From Mastigias papua (taxonomy: Eukaryota; Cnidaria; Scyphozoa; Rhizostomeae; Mastigiidae): 64,000 nt of DNA. The stretch spans positions 10,919,205 to 10,983,204 of the forward strand of contig OZ025276.1 in NCBI GenBank assembly GCA_964019165.1, given 5' to 3'. The stretch's first letter is position 1, and every line of letters begins with the position of its first letter. A program made the position numbers and the translations under genes. This document shows, in pieces, positions 48,003 through 59,790 of this stretch. Under the pieces are notes generated by a model. That model saw nothing but the letters and a program-made list of their open reading frames with translations. It was not told the DNA's origin and made no database searches.

Positions 48003-50331
48003 CCAATAGATGCTAGAGACTTATTTTTTATCCTTCAGTATCAAACCTTTGGTGCATTATCGAACTTTGATTTGGCTAGCTATATCTAGTGAATAGAAAG
48101 CTTCAGGATCTTGCACTATTTAAGTATCATGATTCAAGTCATTAACAACCTTGGCCTGATTGCCAGGTTGTTATGCTAAGAACACGTAGGGACAGGTGTT
48201 ACTAGGTACAATCCAATTTCTGAAAGAGGGACTTTTGCAATTGGTCTCAAGGAGAACTTGCCTCTCGTTAAAGTTTCTATAGTTATAGTTTATAGCTATT
48301 TTATCTCCAGTACATTTGGTGTCTGAATGGCTTAATTTCTTTTGAATGGCTTACACCTGTTTAGTTTCTTCAAGGGACTATCATAAATCAATTTCCCTTT
48401 TCTGTTTGCTTTTAGTGTTTTGCCTTTTTGGGAAGGTTAGAGGCTTCAGGCCTGCTTTACAGTGTTTGCAACAGTTTTTGAAGTAGGAGTTGCATTTATT
48501 TGAGTAAGAGTTGCTTGGCCTGGAGGAAAGTTCTGTTTACCATATATCATGCAATTTACCTAAGGGAAAGTAGGCATCGCAAATCAAAAAGTTGCTGTCA
48601 GATGTGAGGGCTGATGGCTGATTTTGGAAACACTGCTTTAGATATTGTTGTAATGACAGTTTGCCCAATGTGTGCTATGAGGTATGCATTTTATGCTTGA
48701 AGAGTTACAGTACATTTATTCCAATTAATTTTTTTGCATGGGTTGAACAGATTTAGTGCAGTAGTAATTTTTCAATGGAGAGCAGAAAAATGATTTTTAT
48801 GGTCTCATACTTCTTGGAATGATTTGCCAGTTATTTATTAGGTTATGCTAGGACTGTAATAAAAGCAGACCACAATTTGAAATCCAATTTGCCTTCAATT
48901 TGTTTCACGGACCTGTTACTCAGGTGTCCACTAAAACAAAAAGCCTGAAGTAGAGTCAATGCTATGGATACTGTCAGGACCAGATTTTTCTGTCTGGTGT
49001 ACTCTGGTTTCTTGATTGATGCAGTGATTGATGTTTTAATAACTCCATTCAGGCATGGTGTTGCCAAGTAAGAGGTGGGAGCTGCACATAAAAGTGGGTG
49101 GCTACAGACAATAAAGTACTTTATAAAGGCTAGAAAAATCACTGGCTGGCAAAAAGTGAAGGGGGAGGGACTGATGATCCCTGGCCCCCTAATAATGCTG
49201 TGCCTGCTGTTTTACATGTGCAATTCTGAGACTTCCCATGACTTATGTTGTTGCTAGGGAGGACAAACACCCTGTTCATTAGGATATTCATTTTGAAAGA
49301 CATGCAAAGTGAAGTTAAATAAAAACATCTTCAATTTACAGCAAAGACTGGGGTAAAGTGAATATAGGAAGCTGAATAGTTTGTAGAAAATAAATGTATT
49401 TTGTTTTGTTCAGTCTATCCAAGCTAGAGTTGACCATACATTGGAGCTGTAGCAGCTGCATCTGACTCATGACATTTGACCATGGGTCTAATCATAATTC
49501 ATCAAAATGGAGTTCTGGAATATACTTTAGCATCACAAAGTTAATATGTCCACTGGAGTGTAGCAAAAGGAGAAGTAGTAAGGTCAACAATGTTAGAGGA
49601 TATATTTTGAGTGAAACCTACAAACGGCAACAAGGTCATGAATCTACCATCAGAAGCTATGATGCTTTAAATACCAGAGCAAGATCTACTATGCCTCTTT
49701 GTTAATAATATTTCCATAATTGCAAGGGTGCAAAGCAGAGGCAGTGCTTTTGGAGATGCTGGGAAACATGCCCCCAGATTCTTTCTAGGGAAAATTTTTT
49801 AAGTTGTTGAATTTTGACAAGAATAACTTGGGTGCTTGATGGATTTCTAGTGAAGTCTAGTTCTGTGTTAGCTCACATTAGCGCCCTTAATCACGCTTGT
49901 GTCATATTTTAGTGTACATCATTATACTAAAGGTGATTGTACCAAAAGGTGTGGTCTTTGCAAGGGCATGGGTTGTTGCATTTTCCCCCAATTTTCTTGG
50001 AACTGCCCCTGATGCAAGAGTTACTCCTTCTAATTGCTAGTGTATGAATTATACTGAAGTGTTCGTGTTCAATCTGTGCATTAAATGGTACAAGATATAG
50101 TTAGAGGTCTTTCTTGCCAGCCAACATCAGCCATTATGGCCTTCTGTGGCTGTAGCACACGTGGCAAAGTGTAGTCGCTTCATTTCATCAGCTCGCTGTT
50201 GCCTCTTTGTCAAAGGAAGCCTCGTTGAAAAGACAAAAGTCGATTGATTTCAAAGTTCATGAGGTACAAATTGTAGATGAGTCTTCGGATTGCGTTATAC
50301 TCTATCAAAAGGGAATGGCATAGTTTAAGAA
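48003..50331. other. Intergenic CNPY2-NUS1, no further gene seen
   Basis: AT-rich sequence with short frames only. Several patches (49140-49200 ggggaggga..ccctggccccc; 49725-49790 gggtgcaaagcagaggcag..gggaaacatgcccccag) look like decayed ends of hAT-like MITEs, but I could not pair termini. The NUS1 promoter should lie just before 50332. Confidence 0.45.
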
Positions 50332-52961
50332 ATGGCAAAATATTGGTTGCTTGATCACTTTGCACAATTCTTTTATCGTATTTTGCTATTCTGGTTGCAT
50401 GGAGTACTTATAGTCGCTAGGGAGCTGAGACTTTTATCTAATGTACGTGACTTATATAAAGTGGCCAGGGGGAAAATGGGCCAATATTATAAGAGACACA
50501 GAGACTTCTTTGTAGATCCAGAAAAATTGAGAAGAGTTGCTGGCGAACTATCAAGAAAACCGAAACATTTGATTGTAGTTTTGATGAGTGGAAATGGCAG
50601 TCACATTGAAGAAATATCAAACGTGGCGATATGGAGCATTTGTTTGGGAACACCATTTATCACATTATACAGTAAAGATGGTAAGCGAGAAGGAATTCTC
50701 AGAAATTATGAGTCAATCCTTCTATCCTCACGATGATAAGTCGATCTTGCTCTTGAGAAATTAAAAGCTATGATTATATGTACATTTGCTATTAGACGTA
50801 AATGTCATTATGACAATCTAGCAGGCAACTCACTTCTATTATTCAGTAGCTGAATAGGGCAAATGTCTTCTGCTGTTCAATTTTGTTTAAGAAAATAACA
50901 AAAATTTCTGCAGGTACTCTTTACAACTCACAAGAGATGCTGAAAAAGGTCATTCTCAAAAAATTAAAGCGATTGCTTGGAAATGACATGAGACAATACA
51001 GCTTCATCTTCAAGGACAGCTCATCATCTTATGATAATGGATACGGTAAGGGTATAACTCTGTGAACAAATTCTGCCGCTGTCTAAATATTTTTTACATT
51101 ATGGCCCGGATAGGCTCTATTTTGAGAATGCAGTTTTGAGCTTTTCTGCACAGTGGTAGGCCATGCTACTTTATTATCTGATAGTTACAGGTATGCCTTA
51201 GAAGTTTTCACAACCAATAGTCAAACAAACAACGATAAATGGTTTGCTTGTGTTTTGAAATTTCCACCACTTTCCAGCTTATTCTTATTCATCTTACAGT
51301 ACTCAGGGGATTAACTGGCACTCAAGATTAGCCTTTTTTCATATAGCACTAAATATGACTTAGGCTATCAAAACTGCATAGGCATACATAAAAATATTGA
51401 TATTGATATCCTGGGTTTTGAACCAATATGCTGACACATGCCATTCACTATTTCTGTATGTATTTTATCATATTGAAGTTAGACAGATCTTTTGTTGCAC
51501 TGCATATCTCTTTGGAGAGGAAGTGTTGAAATCTCATTTTGAATTTATAATATCTTTATGTTGTACTCAATGTACTTTGCTTACATATTTGTTTTAGTAA
51601 ATACTACCGGGATTTGTATTCAAGTCATTTCTGAACAAGATTGCAGAGGAGACTTAGTTGATGTTTCAAGACAAATAGCTGACCAGTGTAAATCTAATGA
51701 ACTATCTTTAGATGAAATTGACCACTATAGAATTGGCTCTAAATTGAAAGGTATACTTTGTGCCTGTTCTTTTGCTTTCAACTTAGTGTTGTACATTATT
51801 TTTGTTGCAGAAAACTGGGTTTAGTTATGGATCTAAGGGGGGGGGCAGGGGTCATGGCCACCCCAGGTAATAATGTTTGATCTTGCAAAAATTAAGAGAC
51901 ATACCACATGAATCAGACAAGAAAATCATTAAGAAATGAATTGAGCACTCTACAAAACACTCCAATAGTTGTAGAAGGGCATGGCTATGAAACATTTCCC
52001 CTCCCCACAATTTTCTTTCTGAAATGGCCTCACCAAACTCTGTACCTACCTATGACTGGGTTATAGTATTAGAAACATGGTATGATTAGAGCATTATATC
52101 TGTCATCTAATATACAGCAATGTATTTTAGATTCTTATTTAAATTTTTGCCTTATGCCAGAGAAGAGATACTTATGTATTTTCATTATTCATTTTTCAAG
52201 GTCTTGATATATGATGTCTAATTTTATTTGCAGCAACAAAAGGTTTACCAGATCCTGATTTGGCAATTCATTTTGGTAGAGTTCAGTGTCTTGATGGCTG
52301 TCTACCATGGCAACTTAGATTGACTGAAATTCTGTAAGAATGGAGTAGTTTTTCTCCTTGTTTTGGATTTATGATAGGGAAATATTGTAGTCAATGTTAA
52401 TGCACAAAACACCAGAGTGCTACCAAAAGGACACTGGATGTATAAAATCCTGCTATATGTATCGTTTGCCTAGTTATGAAAGGCCTACTGTTTATGTTGT
52501 TCCAACCTTACATGGATTTATTATAGGACAAAGAATGGATTAGCATATATGTTACTCAACTTACAACTGAGGAAAGTTTTCCAGAATAATACCTGGTTAC
52601 AGGACACATCTATTAACCAGTGGTGATTTCCAGCACAGGTAGCAAGAGGGATTTATGTAAACATAGGCTTGGTACTTTAATTGCCCATTGGATCAGTTGA
52701 ATTAAATATCTAAATACCTACCTAATACTAAATCCATTTTTTAGCATATAGTTCAAGATTCCCAGTTTCAACTTTCTTGCAGTTTGCTACAGTCAATCAT
52801 GTTCCATGCACAAATTACTCTGAATGAACATTGTCTTCCAGTTGTTTAACTGTATTTAATTTTGTTTTAGGTCATTTGGAGACTTAGCTTGTATTGATTT
52901 TGAAAAATTTGCCAAAGGACTTAGAAAATTCAACAAATGTGAGCAAAGATATGGAAAATGA
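50332..52961 (+). CDS. NUS1: NUS1: dehydrodolichyl diphosphate synthase complex subunit (NgBR), five exons
   Basis: Exons 50332-50680, 50914-51045, 51598-51750, 52234-52333 and 52871-52961 join in phase to 825 nt, 274 residues plus TGA (human NUS1 about 293). A hydrophobic membrane segment lies near residues 8-30, then a cis-prenyltransferase-like domain. Family marks are the FITLYSKDG end of exon 1 (human VSLYDRDG), PDPDL..HFG near residue 220, a LPWQLRLTEI stretch, and the C-terminal C-E-Q-R-Y-G-K. That tail carries the RxG motif, which contributes to the DHDDS active site. NUS1 with DHDDS makes the polyprenyl chain of dolichol on the ER membrane. The family lacks most catalytic residues of active cis-prenyltransferases, and none are obvious here. 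Confidence 0.93.
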
Positions 52962-53632
52962 CTCCTTCCTCTTCAGTGAGATGTGAAATCATTAGGGCTC
53001 AATATTTTGTAAATGATTGCATGGAACAAATAGATGATCTTTAAGATCATGTTAGTAAAGTAAGTGCTAATTGTTGATTTTAAGGATTAACAACTATATA
53101 CAAGTAGCTTTCATTTTCTAAATATTATTTCTGACTCATATGCCATAGAAGTTTATATAATTGTACTATACTTTAAAGAAGCCCCCTTTCATGGTAGGGG
53201 AATGATTATTTATCCCTCCAGCCTAGGAGCATAGCATTCAATCAGGTGTTGCTTTGCTACAACTAATGGCTTGAGTAATTATGAAATCACTTCCTCAAAT
53301 CTTTCTGTTCTTTACATGTTGACCCAAGTCATTTGTAGGGTCAGTCATGCTCTTTCTTATTGGTATGATCAATTTGCTATGTTTCTGAATGTAGTAATGT
53401 ACAACTTTGTCTTCCTCTTTACAGATAATAGCTTTATCCCATACTGCTTCATGTACTGAAAAACCTCCTCTTGTAATCAGGGAATGCTAAACTGGTTCTG
53501 TTTGTTAGAATAGCAGACATGTAGCTTAGCTAACTGGGAAGTTCTCTTTGTCAGTCTTTGTAGCTCCCTACAGATTGTTATGCAATCCTGATAAAGATGA
53601 TGACTTGTGATTTGTAGATGTCATGTTCTTAG
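52962..53632. other. NUS1 3' flank
   Basis: AT-rich sequence after the NUS1 stop. Two exclusive patches such as aagccccctttcatggtagggg look like transposon debris. No gene is seen. Confidence 0.4.
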
Positions 53633-53635
53633 GCA

Positions 53636-54016
53636 GCCCTCTCACCTGAGCAAGCTCTGAATAGTTTGAGTTTGAGTTTTGACTTGACACTCAGATCAGT
53701 CTGCAGTCTAATCTCTTGGAGTCCTCGCATAACTCAGGCAGAATGAAGCTCAGATCAACCTGAAACTTAATTCAGTTTCTTAGGTCAATCTGAGATTTTA
53801 TGTTGACTTGAAATCATCATGTGAGTGGAAATGTATCTCATTTCAGTGTGAATTGACTTATGAAGACAAAAGTAAATGCAATTTTGTGATAGACATAGTG
53901 ATGTAAGCAAGGGCAACTCAAACTGGTTGGAAACTGTTCATGTGAGGGGGATCAGAGTTGCCAAACTTCAAACCAATCTGAAACTCAGATCGGTTTGAGT
54001 TGTCTCATGTGAGGGC
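53636..54016. mobile_element. ~380-bp Harbinger-like MITE
   Basis: Left end GGCAGCCCTCTCACCTGAG and the complement of the right end GGTGGCCCTCACATGAG form imperfect TIRs, with TTAG/TTA repeated outside both ends (about 53632-53635 and 54017-54020). The interior is rich in inverted copies of gatc.gtttgag/ctcaaac. TTA duplications and GGnGGCCCT-type termini suit PIF/Harbinger elements. Confidence 0.6.
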
Positions 54017-54022
54017 CACCTT

Positions 54023-55129
54023 AGTGAAATGGGCAATGGTAAACTGGTAACGAATATTATAGAGTCTTCTGCATCAACTTTGTGAGATTGTGTAACCAAC
54101 AATATTTGTAGCATGTAATTAAATCTATTAGAATTGAAAAGTTTGTAAAATGCAAAAGTTTAATGAGTTAAGGTCTGTAGCAGGCTTATAGTGGCAAAAT
54201 TTTATTCCACTGTTTAGCAATATTTTCAAATGTGGGCATTGTGATTTATCTTTAAATATAGTCACATGCTGCTCAATAGGTATCTTCTTTCTTTGTGAGG
54301 TATGTTTTCAGGAAAGTGAACCTTTAGATCTGCTAGTTTGTAATGTACATATGATGCACTCAGGCCTGCCAAGAGGGGCAGGTGGGGCAGATTGCTGTGG
54401 GCCCTGAACCAAAGGGGCCCCAAAAGCTATGACAATATTCTTTGGTTATGTTTAATCCCATAATGACATCATCAAGGGGCCAGGTTGTCTCTATTTTCCT
54501 AGGGCCCCATACAAGCTCCAGTGGGTCTTGATGCAGTTGGTAAATATTTACCACCTGTGCACAGAATTCATTACAATAGGCTGCATAGCATTCCAAAGCT
54601 TTTGAGCAATCAGTTTATGAAGGTGACTTTGTATTTTTTGGCCACTTTTGCTATAAATTTGCATCAGGTTCAATTAGTCCCTTGGGTAACCTTGGAAGTT
54701 GTGTCACAGGGTTGGAGGATGCATGATATAGAACTGGATGCAATTTGGAATTGGAAAGTTAAGAGAATTTCAGTATTCTCTTACTTGTGAATTCCATATA
54801 AGGGCTCCCAAGAAGCCACCAAGTGGGAGCTATGGCAGAAGGCCTTGAACAGTTTATCCCTTGCAATTCTAATTATTTAAGCCAACTCTTATTTATCTTC
54901 AATGAAAATCATTAGATTTTGATGATAACTGTAACATTTCTATAAGTAGGGCATGTTCTAATTGAAACTTAACAATTGACTAGATTCTAACAATGGGATA
55001 ATGATTCAGCTAGTAAAGTTAGCGAACATAAATATGCTATGGAATTCAACAAGTAGAATACAGTATAATAGCTTGGTTCTCATTATTGAACTAATCCTTG
55101 GCATGTTTTTTATATAAAACAGTTCTTCA
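54023..55129. other. Repeat-derived intergenic sequence
   Basis: About 54361-54540 is a G/C-rich block (caggcctgccaagaggggcagg..gggccccaaaag..ctagggccccatac) resembling hAT-type element ends, but its boundaries are unclear. The rest is AT-rich with no gene. Confidence 0.4.
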
Positions 55130-55490
55130 CCCAGTACTGAAACTTTCTTGGCTTTTTCACGAATTCAGATTGAGACTTTCTTACAACTTTCTTATTGAGA
55201 ATAATCCTGCTTGTGTAACACATCAGTGCTGCACAGACAGACGGCAGGCAGGCTGGTAGGCAGGTTGGTAGGCAGGCTGGCTGGTAGGCAGGCTGGTAGG
55301 CAGGCTAGTAGGCAGGCTGGTAGGCAGGCAGGCAAGCAGGTAGGCATTACACAAACATAGCACTGTATTGCATAGGTTACCACAAAAAGTCTATGCAAAT
55401 TGAGTAAAAACGATAATTGTTTCTTCGGTCTCACAAACCCAGCACTGAACTTCCTTATCACCCTAAGCAGTCGAGTACTTCCACCTTCTT
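55130..55490 (+). repeat. ~340-bp dispersed repeat, copy 2, with inserted minisatellite
   Basis: Colinear with 56800-57050 and, inverted, with 15920-16240 (tactgaaactttctt, cataggtta.caca, aagtctatgcaaatt, cagtcgagtact). A 12-bp-type minisatellite ggtaggcaggct (about 55230-55345, around nine units) lies in its middle and is absent from the other two copies. Confidence 0.7.
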
Positions 55491-56044
55491 GTCAAAAGCG
55501 CGTATTCGAGTTTACGTCACTTCTCAGGGCATCTTGCTAATTGTGTTACTTGGTTTTCTTAGTACGCTATTACAGAAAGCTCCTAATTTCGATTCCATAG
55601 CATATTTTTATTTTTTAACTACATTGACTGTTGATTTAGGTAGGTGCATGGTATAGACTGATAGGTAGAGCGACATTTTTAAGCATTATTTTTTGAAGTA
55701 TTGACACTAGTTAAAGAGGATGATAACTTTGTTTCTGAGCTGTTTATTTGATACACCTTAGATCGTTACACATTCGATTAGTACAAATCCAGGAGCAGTG
55801 ACGTAACGACCGGGTGTGACACCCCCAACTCTTTTGAGCGTGGAAAGAGTCTAGTAAAAGTAGATCACAGCATCAGTAGAATCAGGTACTTTTCGAAGAA
55901 TTGAAGGCTACAGCCACCCCCTCCCAACCAAAGGGTTCTCGCATTGTCCTTGTCCAGGAATCTTAGGTATAGCTATGTCCCCTTTGGCAGTTTTTGTGTA
56001 TTTTTCGATTCATCATGGGCAGGTTTAGAAATACTGAACACCAT

Positions 56045-56360
56045 CAGTAGCTGTACGAGGAGTAGACGTTTAAAGCTTTATGGGCAGTAAACACAGTCAG
56101 CTGTACGAAAAGTAAACGTCGTCATCGTTACAGAAAATAAACGTCGTCAGGCTTACGAAGATGAAAACGTGATCAGCTTTACGTAATGTAAACCTCGCCA
56201 GCTGAACGAACAGCATACGTCGGTAGCTATACGAGCAGGAACCATTGGCAAATATACGAACAGTGGAAATTGGCAGCCTCACGGATAGTAGACGTTCGCA
56301 ACTATGCGGAGAGTTTTTGCAATTACTAATCATTGGCAGCTATACTGAGAGAGAAAGGCG
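56045..56360 (+). repeat. Diverged 25-bp minisatellite, ~12 units
   Basis: Consensus close to cagctntacgaanagtaaac plus gtcgt, repeating every 25 bp, for example units starting 56098, 56123, 56148 (26 bp), 56174, 56199, 56224, 56249 and 56274. One later unit is expanded to 38 bp. Units differ at 20-40% of sites, so the array is old. No coding meaning in any frame. Confidence 0.8.
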
Positions 56361-56799
56361 GCACCCTGGCAGACACGATGCAGAGCTGGAAATGTGGGAG
56401 CAATGCCTAAGGTGGATCTCGAAGCCTGTCTTCCATTTTTTTTAGGTCACTGTGTACACCATGCTAGTTAGGTGTTGGCCCGGTACATGTTTGATACGAA
56501 TCGATTGCGTTTACACAGTCACGGTTGAAAATTGTTGCTTCACAGCGATCTAGTCTACACTGCAGATGATGAATCTTGTTTTTTTAATCCAGTGTGCTTG
56601 CGACGTGCAACTCATGGAGTCACACAATTCACGTTAAAATTGAGCGAGCAAACAGCTAAAGTTACCACATGAATGAATGGAGAAAAAGCAACAAGGCGCT
56701 AACAGCAAACAGGGGTGTATATTATATTAAACAATATACATTCTTGTATAAGACTTTTTCGCAAAGTACTGAATAGGCCATGTCTTAACTTTTTCGTGA

Positions 56800-57050
56800 T
56801 TCCAGTACTGAAACTTTCTTAAGACTTTCTTGGCAAGAAATGATCCAGTTACATAAAGGCTCTACACGTATATATTTCTCTAATACATAGGTTATCACAG
56901 GAAATCTATATAAAGTAAGTAAAACTAAAAGCGATAAATATTGGAAGTTTAAAAGTAGGCCTATATGACTTATCGACTTCCTTAGGTCTCAGAAATCCAG
57001 CACTAAGTTTTCCCAACTTTTCAAGCTGTCGAGTACTAGCTTCTTATAAA
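56800..57050 (+). repeat. ~340-bp dispersed repeat, copy 3
   Basis: Third copy of the family at 15920-16240 and 55130-55490, beginning cagtactgaaactttcttaagactttcttg and ending gctgtcgagtactagcttct. It has no minisatellite insertion. Confidence 0.65.
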
Positions 57051-57094
57051 CCACTTTGTGATAAAAAAATGTATTTGCCATCAGCGCAACGATT

Positions 57095-57237
57095 CCATGA
57101 TTTTCACTACAGCACGAAAAAGCGGTACCACGTTTTAGACATACACGAAAAAGCGGTACCATGTTTTAGTATGTCTAAAACATGGTACCGCTTTTTCGTG
57201 CTGTAGTGAAGTTCTGTAGTACCAACAGACTTTTCAC
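57095..57237. repeat. Fold-back repeat with internally duplicated arm
   Basis: The arms actacagcacgaaaaagcgg..gttttagacata and their complement make a near-perfect stem of about 40 bp. A second left-arm copy (cgaaaaagcggtaccatgtt) sits inside the loop. The right flank (tagtgaagttctgtagtacc) is the 3' end of the dispersed repeat at 6642 and 37195. The 7-mer gattcca occurs on both sides (57091-57097 and 57239-57245). Confidence 0.8.
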
Positions 57238-57560
57238 GGATTCCATAATTATTCCTAATGCTTACACTATGCCGGTACGCTTTGGATCGCGAATCAAACT
57301 AAGATTACTGCCAGAAGCCCTCGGAACACCCAGCGAATAATGCAGCTTATGTGACAATACTAATTTTTCGATCAAACGTGAGAGCTAGTGATCTCCTGCT
57401 CATTTCATTTAATATTATTTATGCACAAATTAACCCTTTAGCTGTAATATCTAAACAATATCAATTTACATTTATATTGCTTTAGGAATAAAAACCCACA
57501 GCCCTATTCCTACCCTAACTATTGCTGTTCTTTCAGGGGGTTGTTTTTGATAATCTAGCT

Positions 57561-58021
57561 CTGTGGTTCCCAAATTGGGGTTCGCAGCCCCTTAGGGGCC
57601 GTGAAAGGTTTCGTGGGGACCACGAAGAAATTCAGAAGGCCCCGAGAGGCTGCTTTCGGTTGTTTGTTTGTTGTTTGTTTGTTTATCTTATTTTAATTCG
57701 AAATTTACACAACTCTAGTTTCTAATTACAGAATAACAGAAACTAATCTAATTCGAATATAAAAATATAAAAGAAATGGAAATTAATGGATATCTGAAGC
57801 AAATAAAGTCTAAAACTAAGTACATTCCAGACACCCCCATACCCCCATCCCTTTGTTCGTTCGACTCTTGTTGCATTAGCCTATATCACTGTTTATATTT
57901 GTTTTTCATGAAAGTATGTCAAGTACAGCTTCAATGTGTCCCTCCACGGAGACCATGATTCGAAAAAGTATGTTGTAGGGGAGCGCCATGCAAAATTGTG
58001 TGGAAAGTTTGGGAACTACCG
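57561..58021. mobile_element. ~460-bp hAT-like element remnant
   Basis: The left end ctgtggttcccaaa and the complement of the right end (cggtagttcccaaac) resemble the CAGTGGTTCCCAAA termini of hAT elements. Flanks atctagct and gtctagcc agree at six of eight positions, a decayed 8-bp duplication. No transposase frame. Confidence 0.65.
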
Positions 58022-58379
58022 GTCTAGCCCTTTTGCAAGCCTTTAGATGCCTTTTTAGTTGTTTCTCAAAACGATCTAGTGTCGACAGCTCGCGAAGTTC
58101 GGCAGGTGTATTACACACTTTTTTATAGGGAACCTAGCTCAAGGCCTAGTGCCAAAAGTTCCTTATTTTTGGACCTCCAATGGCCAAATTGTAGAACTAA
58201 AAGTTCCTTACTAGTTCCTTAATTTTTATTCCACATTTATTGCCATACATATGGTACCGACACAAGCAAACATTGAAGCTCTGAATTTTGCCCTTAATTT
58301 TTGCTATAACTTAAGACGAATGAAACATGAATTAAGACGAATGAAACATGAAACACTTGGCACAAGGATAGCAAACAGT

Positions 58380-58665
58380 TACTACAGCATCGGTGACATC
58401 CCAGTACAGTGTTCACACTCGTGGTAGGAGACTGGGGTATCCCAGTTTTGCATAAGCATGTGTTAAAACTTGTCGTAGTTCGCGTAAGAATCTGTGACAT
58501 CTGGGATATGGCATTGACAAATAGAACTTATTTCTATTTGACATGGACGTCGAGAACGTTGGGGACAGCTTATGGAAACATGTTCACACTTGTCGTAAAA
58601 TACGTAAGAAGCAGGATAGTCGCCCACTTCACTGATTCTTACGACAAGTGTAAACCAGGCTTAAT
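58380..58665. repeat. MITE-like repeat with ttcacacttgtcgtaa blocks
   Basis: Inverted and direct copies of (gttcacact)(tgtcgta)(cgtaagaatc) occur through this block, ending gacaagtgtaaaccaggctta. The terminus agcctggtttaca/agcctggttcaca also appears at about 29281 and 36121, suggesting a dispersed family. Confidence 0.5.
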
Positions 58666-58874
58666 ATATATTACACAGTTGAGACTGTGGAATGGTATTT
58701 TATTCGACTTTTTTGGAGCTGCAAGATCTCTGCTCATTTTGTCTTCAGTGCGCTTAAACTTTTCTTCCCAATTTAGTTTTTTTCAGCTATCATTCATAGA
58801 GATTTTGTCTTATCGACTCTCTTTATATCAGAGTTATTTAGTTTCAGCACTTCTGGTAGATCTAGATTTTTAAC

Positions 58875-59790
58875 TTTTAGTAGATGCCCTATGACCATGA
58901 ATTCAGTTTTCTTCTGATTGCTGTTCAAGTTTGTTCACCCTCATTCACTCGGTGAGATTGGAAAGCTCTTGATGTGCATCCTCAACTAGTTTCGCTACAT
59001 CATTCGATGCAATTGTTATATCGGTCTCGTCGGCATAGATGCTCACCCGGGAGAATTTCGGACAATTTTCCAAATTATTCAAATAAATAATGAGAAGAAG
59101 AGGACCTAAACAAGATCCTTGAGGAATACTGCAGGTTACGTCTTTCAGACTTTTGAATGCTGACCGCTGAGAGGACAGAATTGCTTTCTATTGTTTTGGA
59201 TTCAAACCATCCCCAGCTTTGCCTCATATTCTATAGGCATGTATAGTAATGTTTTTAATATTTATTGTACATAGTTATGTAGCGCCAACTTTAAATAAAT
59301 TGAATATAATATAATATATAATATGTGATTTTGTAAGTAAAATAACTTGATCAACTGTATCAAAAGCTTTCTTAACATTGAGGAAAATAGTGAGATTGAC
59401 CATACTGTGATCCATGTTTTCGTGCCAGAAGTCTGTGTTGCTCATGAGTGATGTTGCTGTGGAATATAACTTACGAAATGCTGCTTGGTTTTCATGTATT
59501 ACTCTTATTAATTTTGAGAAACTCATACAACTGATTATGTGCTAGCCTGTCTAGTATCCTTGAAAATACTGAGGTTACACAGATGGGCCTGTAGTTGTTC
59601 GGACCTGTTTTTGGGTCCAACTTGTAAATTGAGCGATTGTCGCTTATTTCCATATGTCATGGAAAACACCTTTTGTGAATGATGAGTTATAAATCAGCAT
59701 AAGAGGGTGAGCGATAAATTTACTCTCGTCCTTTACCAAGTTACGATACCTTTGTCAGGACCAGATGCTTTGCCGTTTGTGCCAAATGCA
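58875..59790 (-). pseudogene. Decayed LINE reverse transcriptase
   Basis: On the minus strand, blocks in order are NGKASGPDKGI (about 59785-59745), NNYRPICVTSVFSRILDRLAHNQLYEFL (59610-59525), FRKLYSTATSLM..FLNVKKAFDTVD (59485-59350), SIPQGSCLGPLL (about 59145-59110) and YADETDITIAS (about 59040-59000). These are the RT blocks of a CR1/jockey-type LINE. Frameshifts, stops and an AT-rich insertion near 59280-59330 show it is dead. YADD is altered to YADE. Confidence 0.8.

Noticed and set aside
55192..55461. Minus-strand frame with CLPACLPA repeats
   Set aside because: Translation of the ggtaggcaggct minisatellite, not a repeat protein.
58409..58873. 154-codon plus-strand frame
   Set aside because: Falls across a MITE-like repeat and AT-rich sequence; no domain and no splice support.
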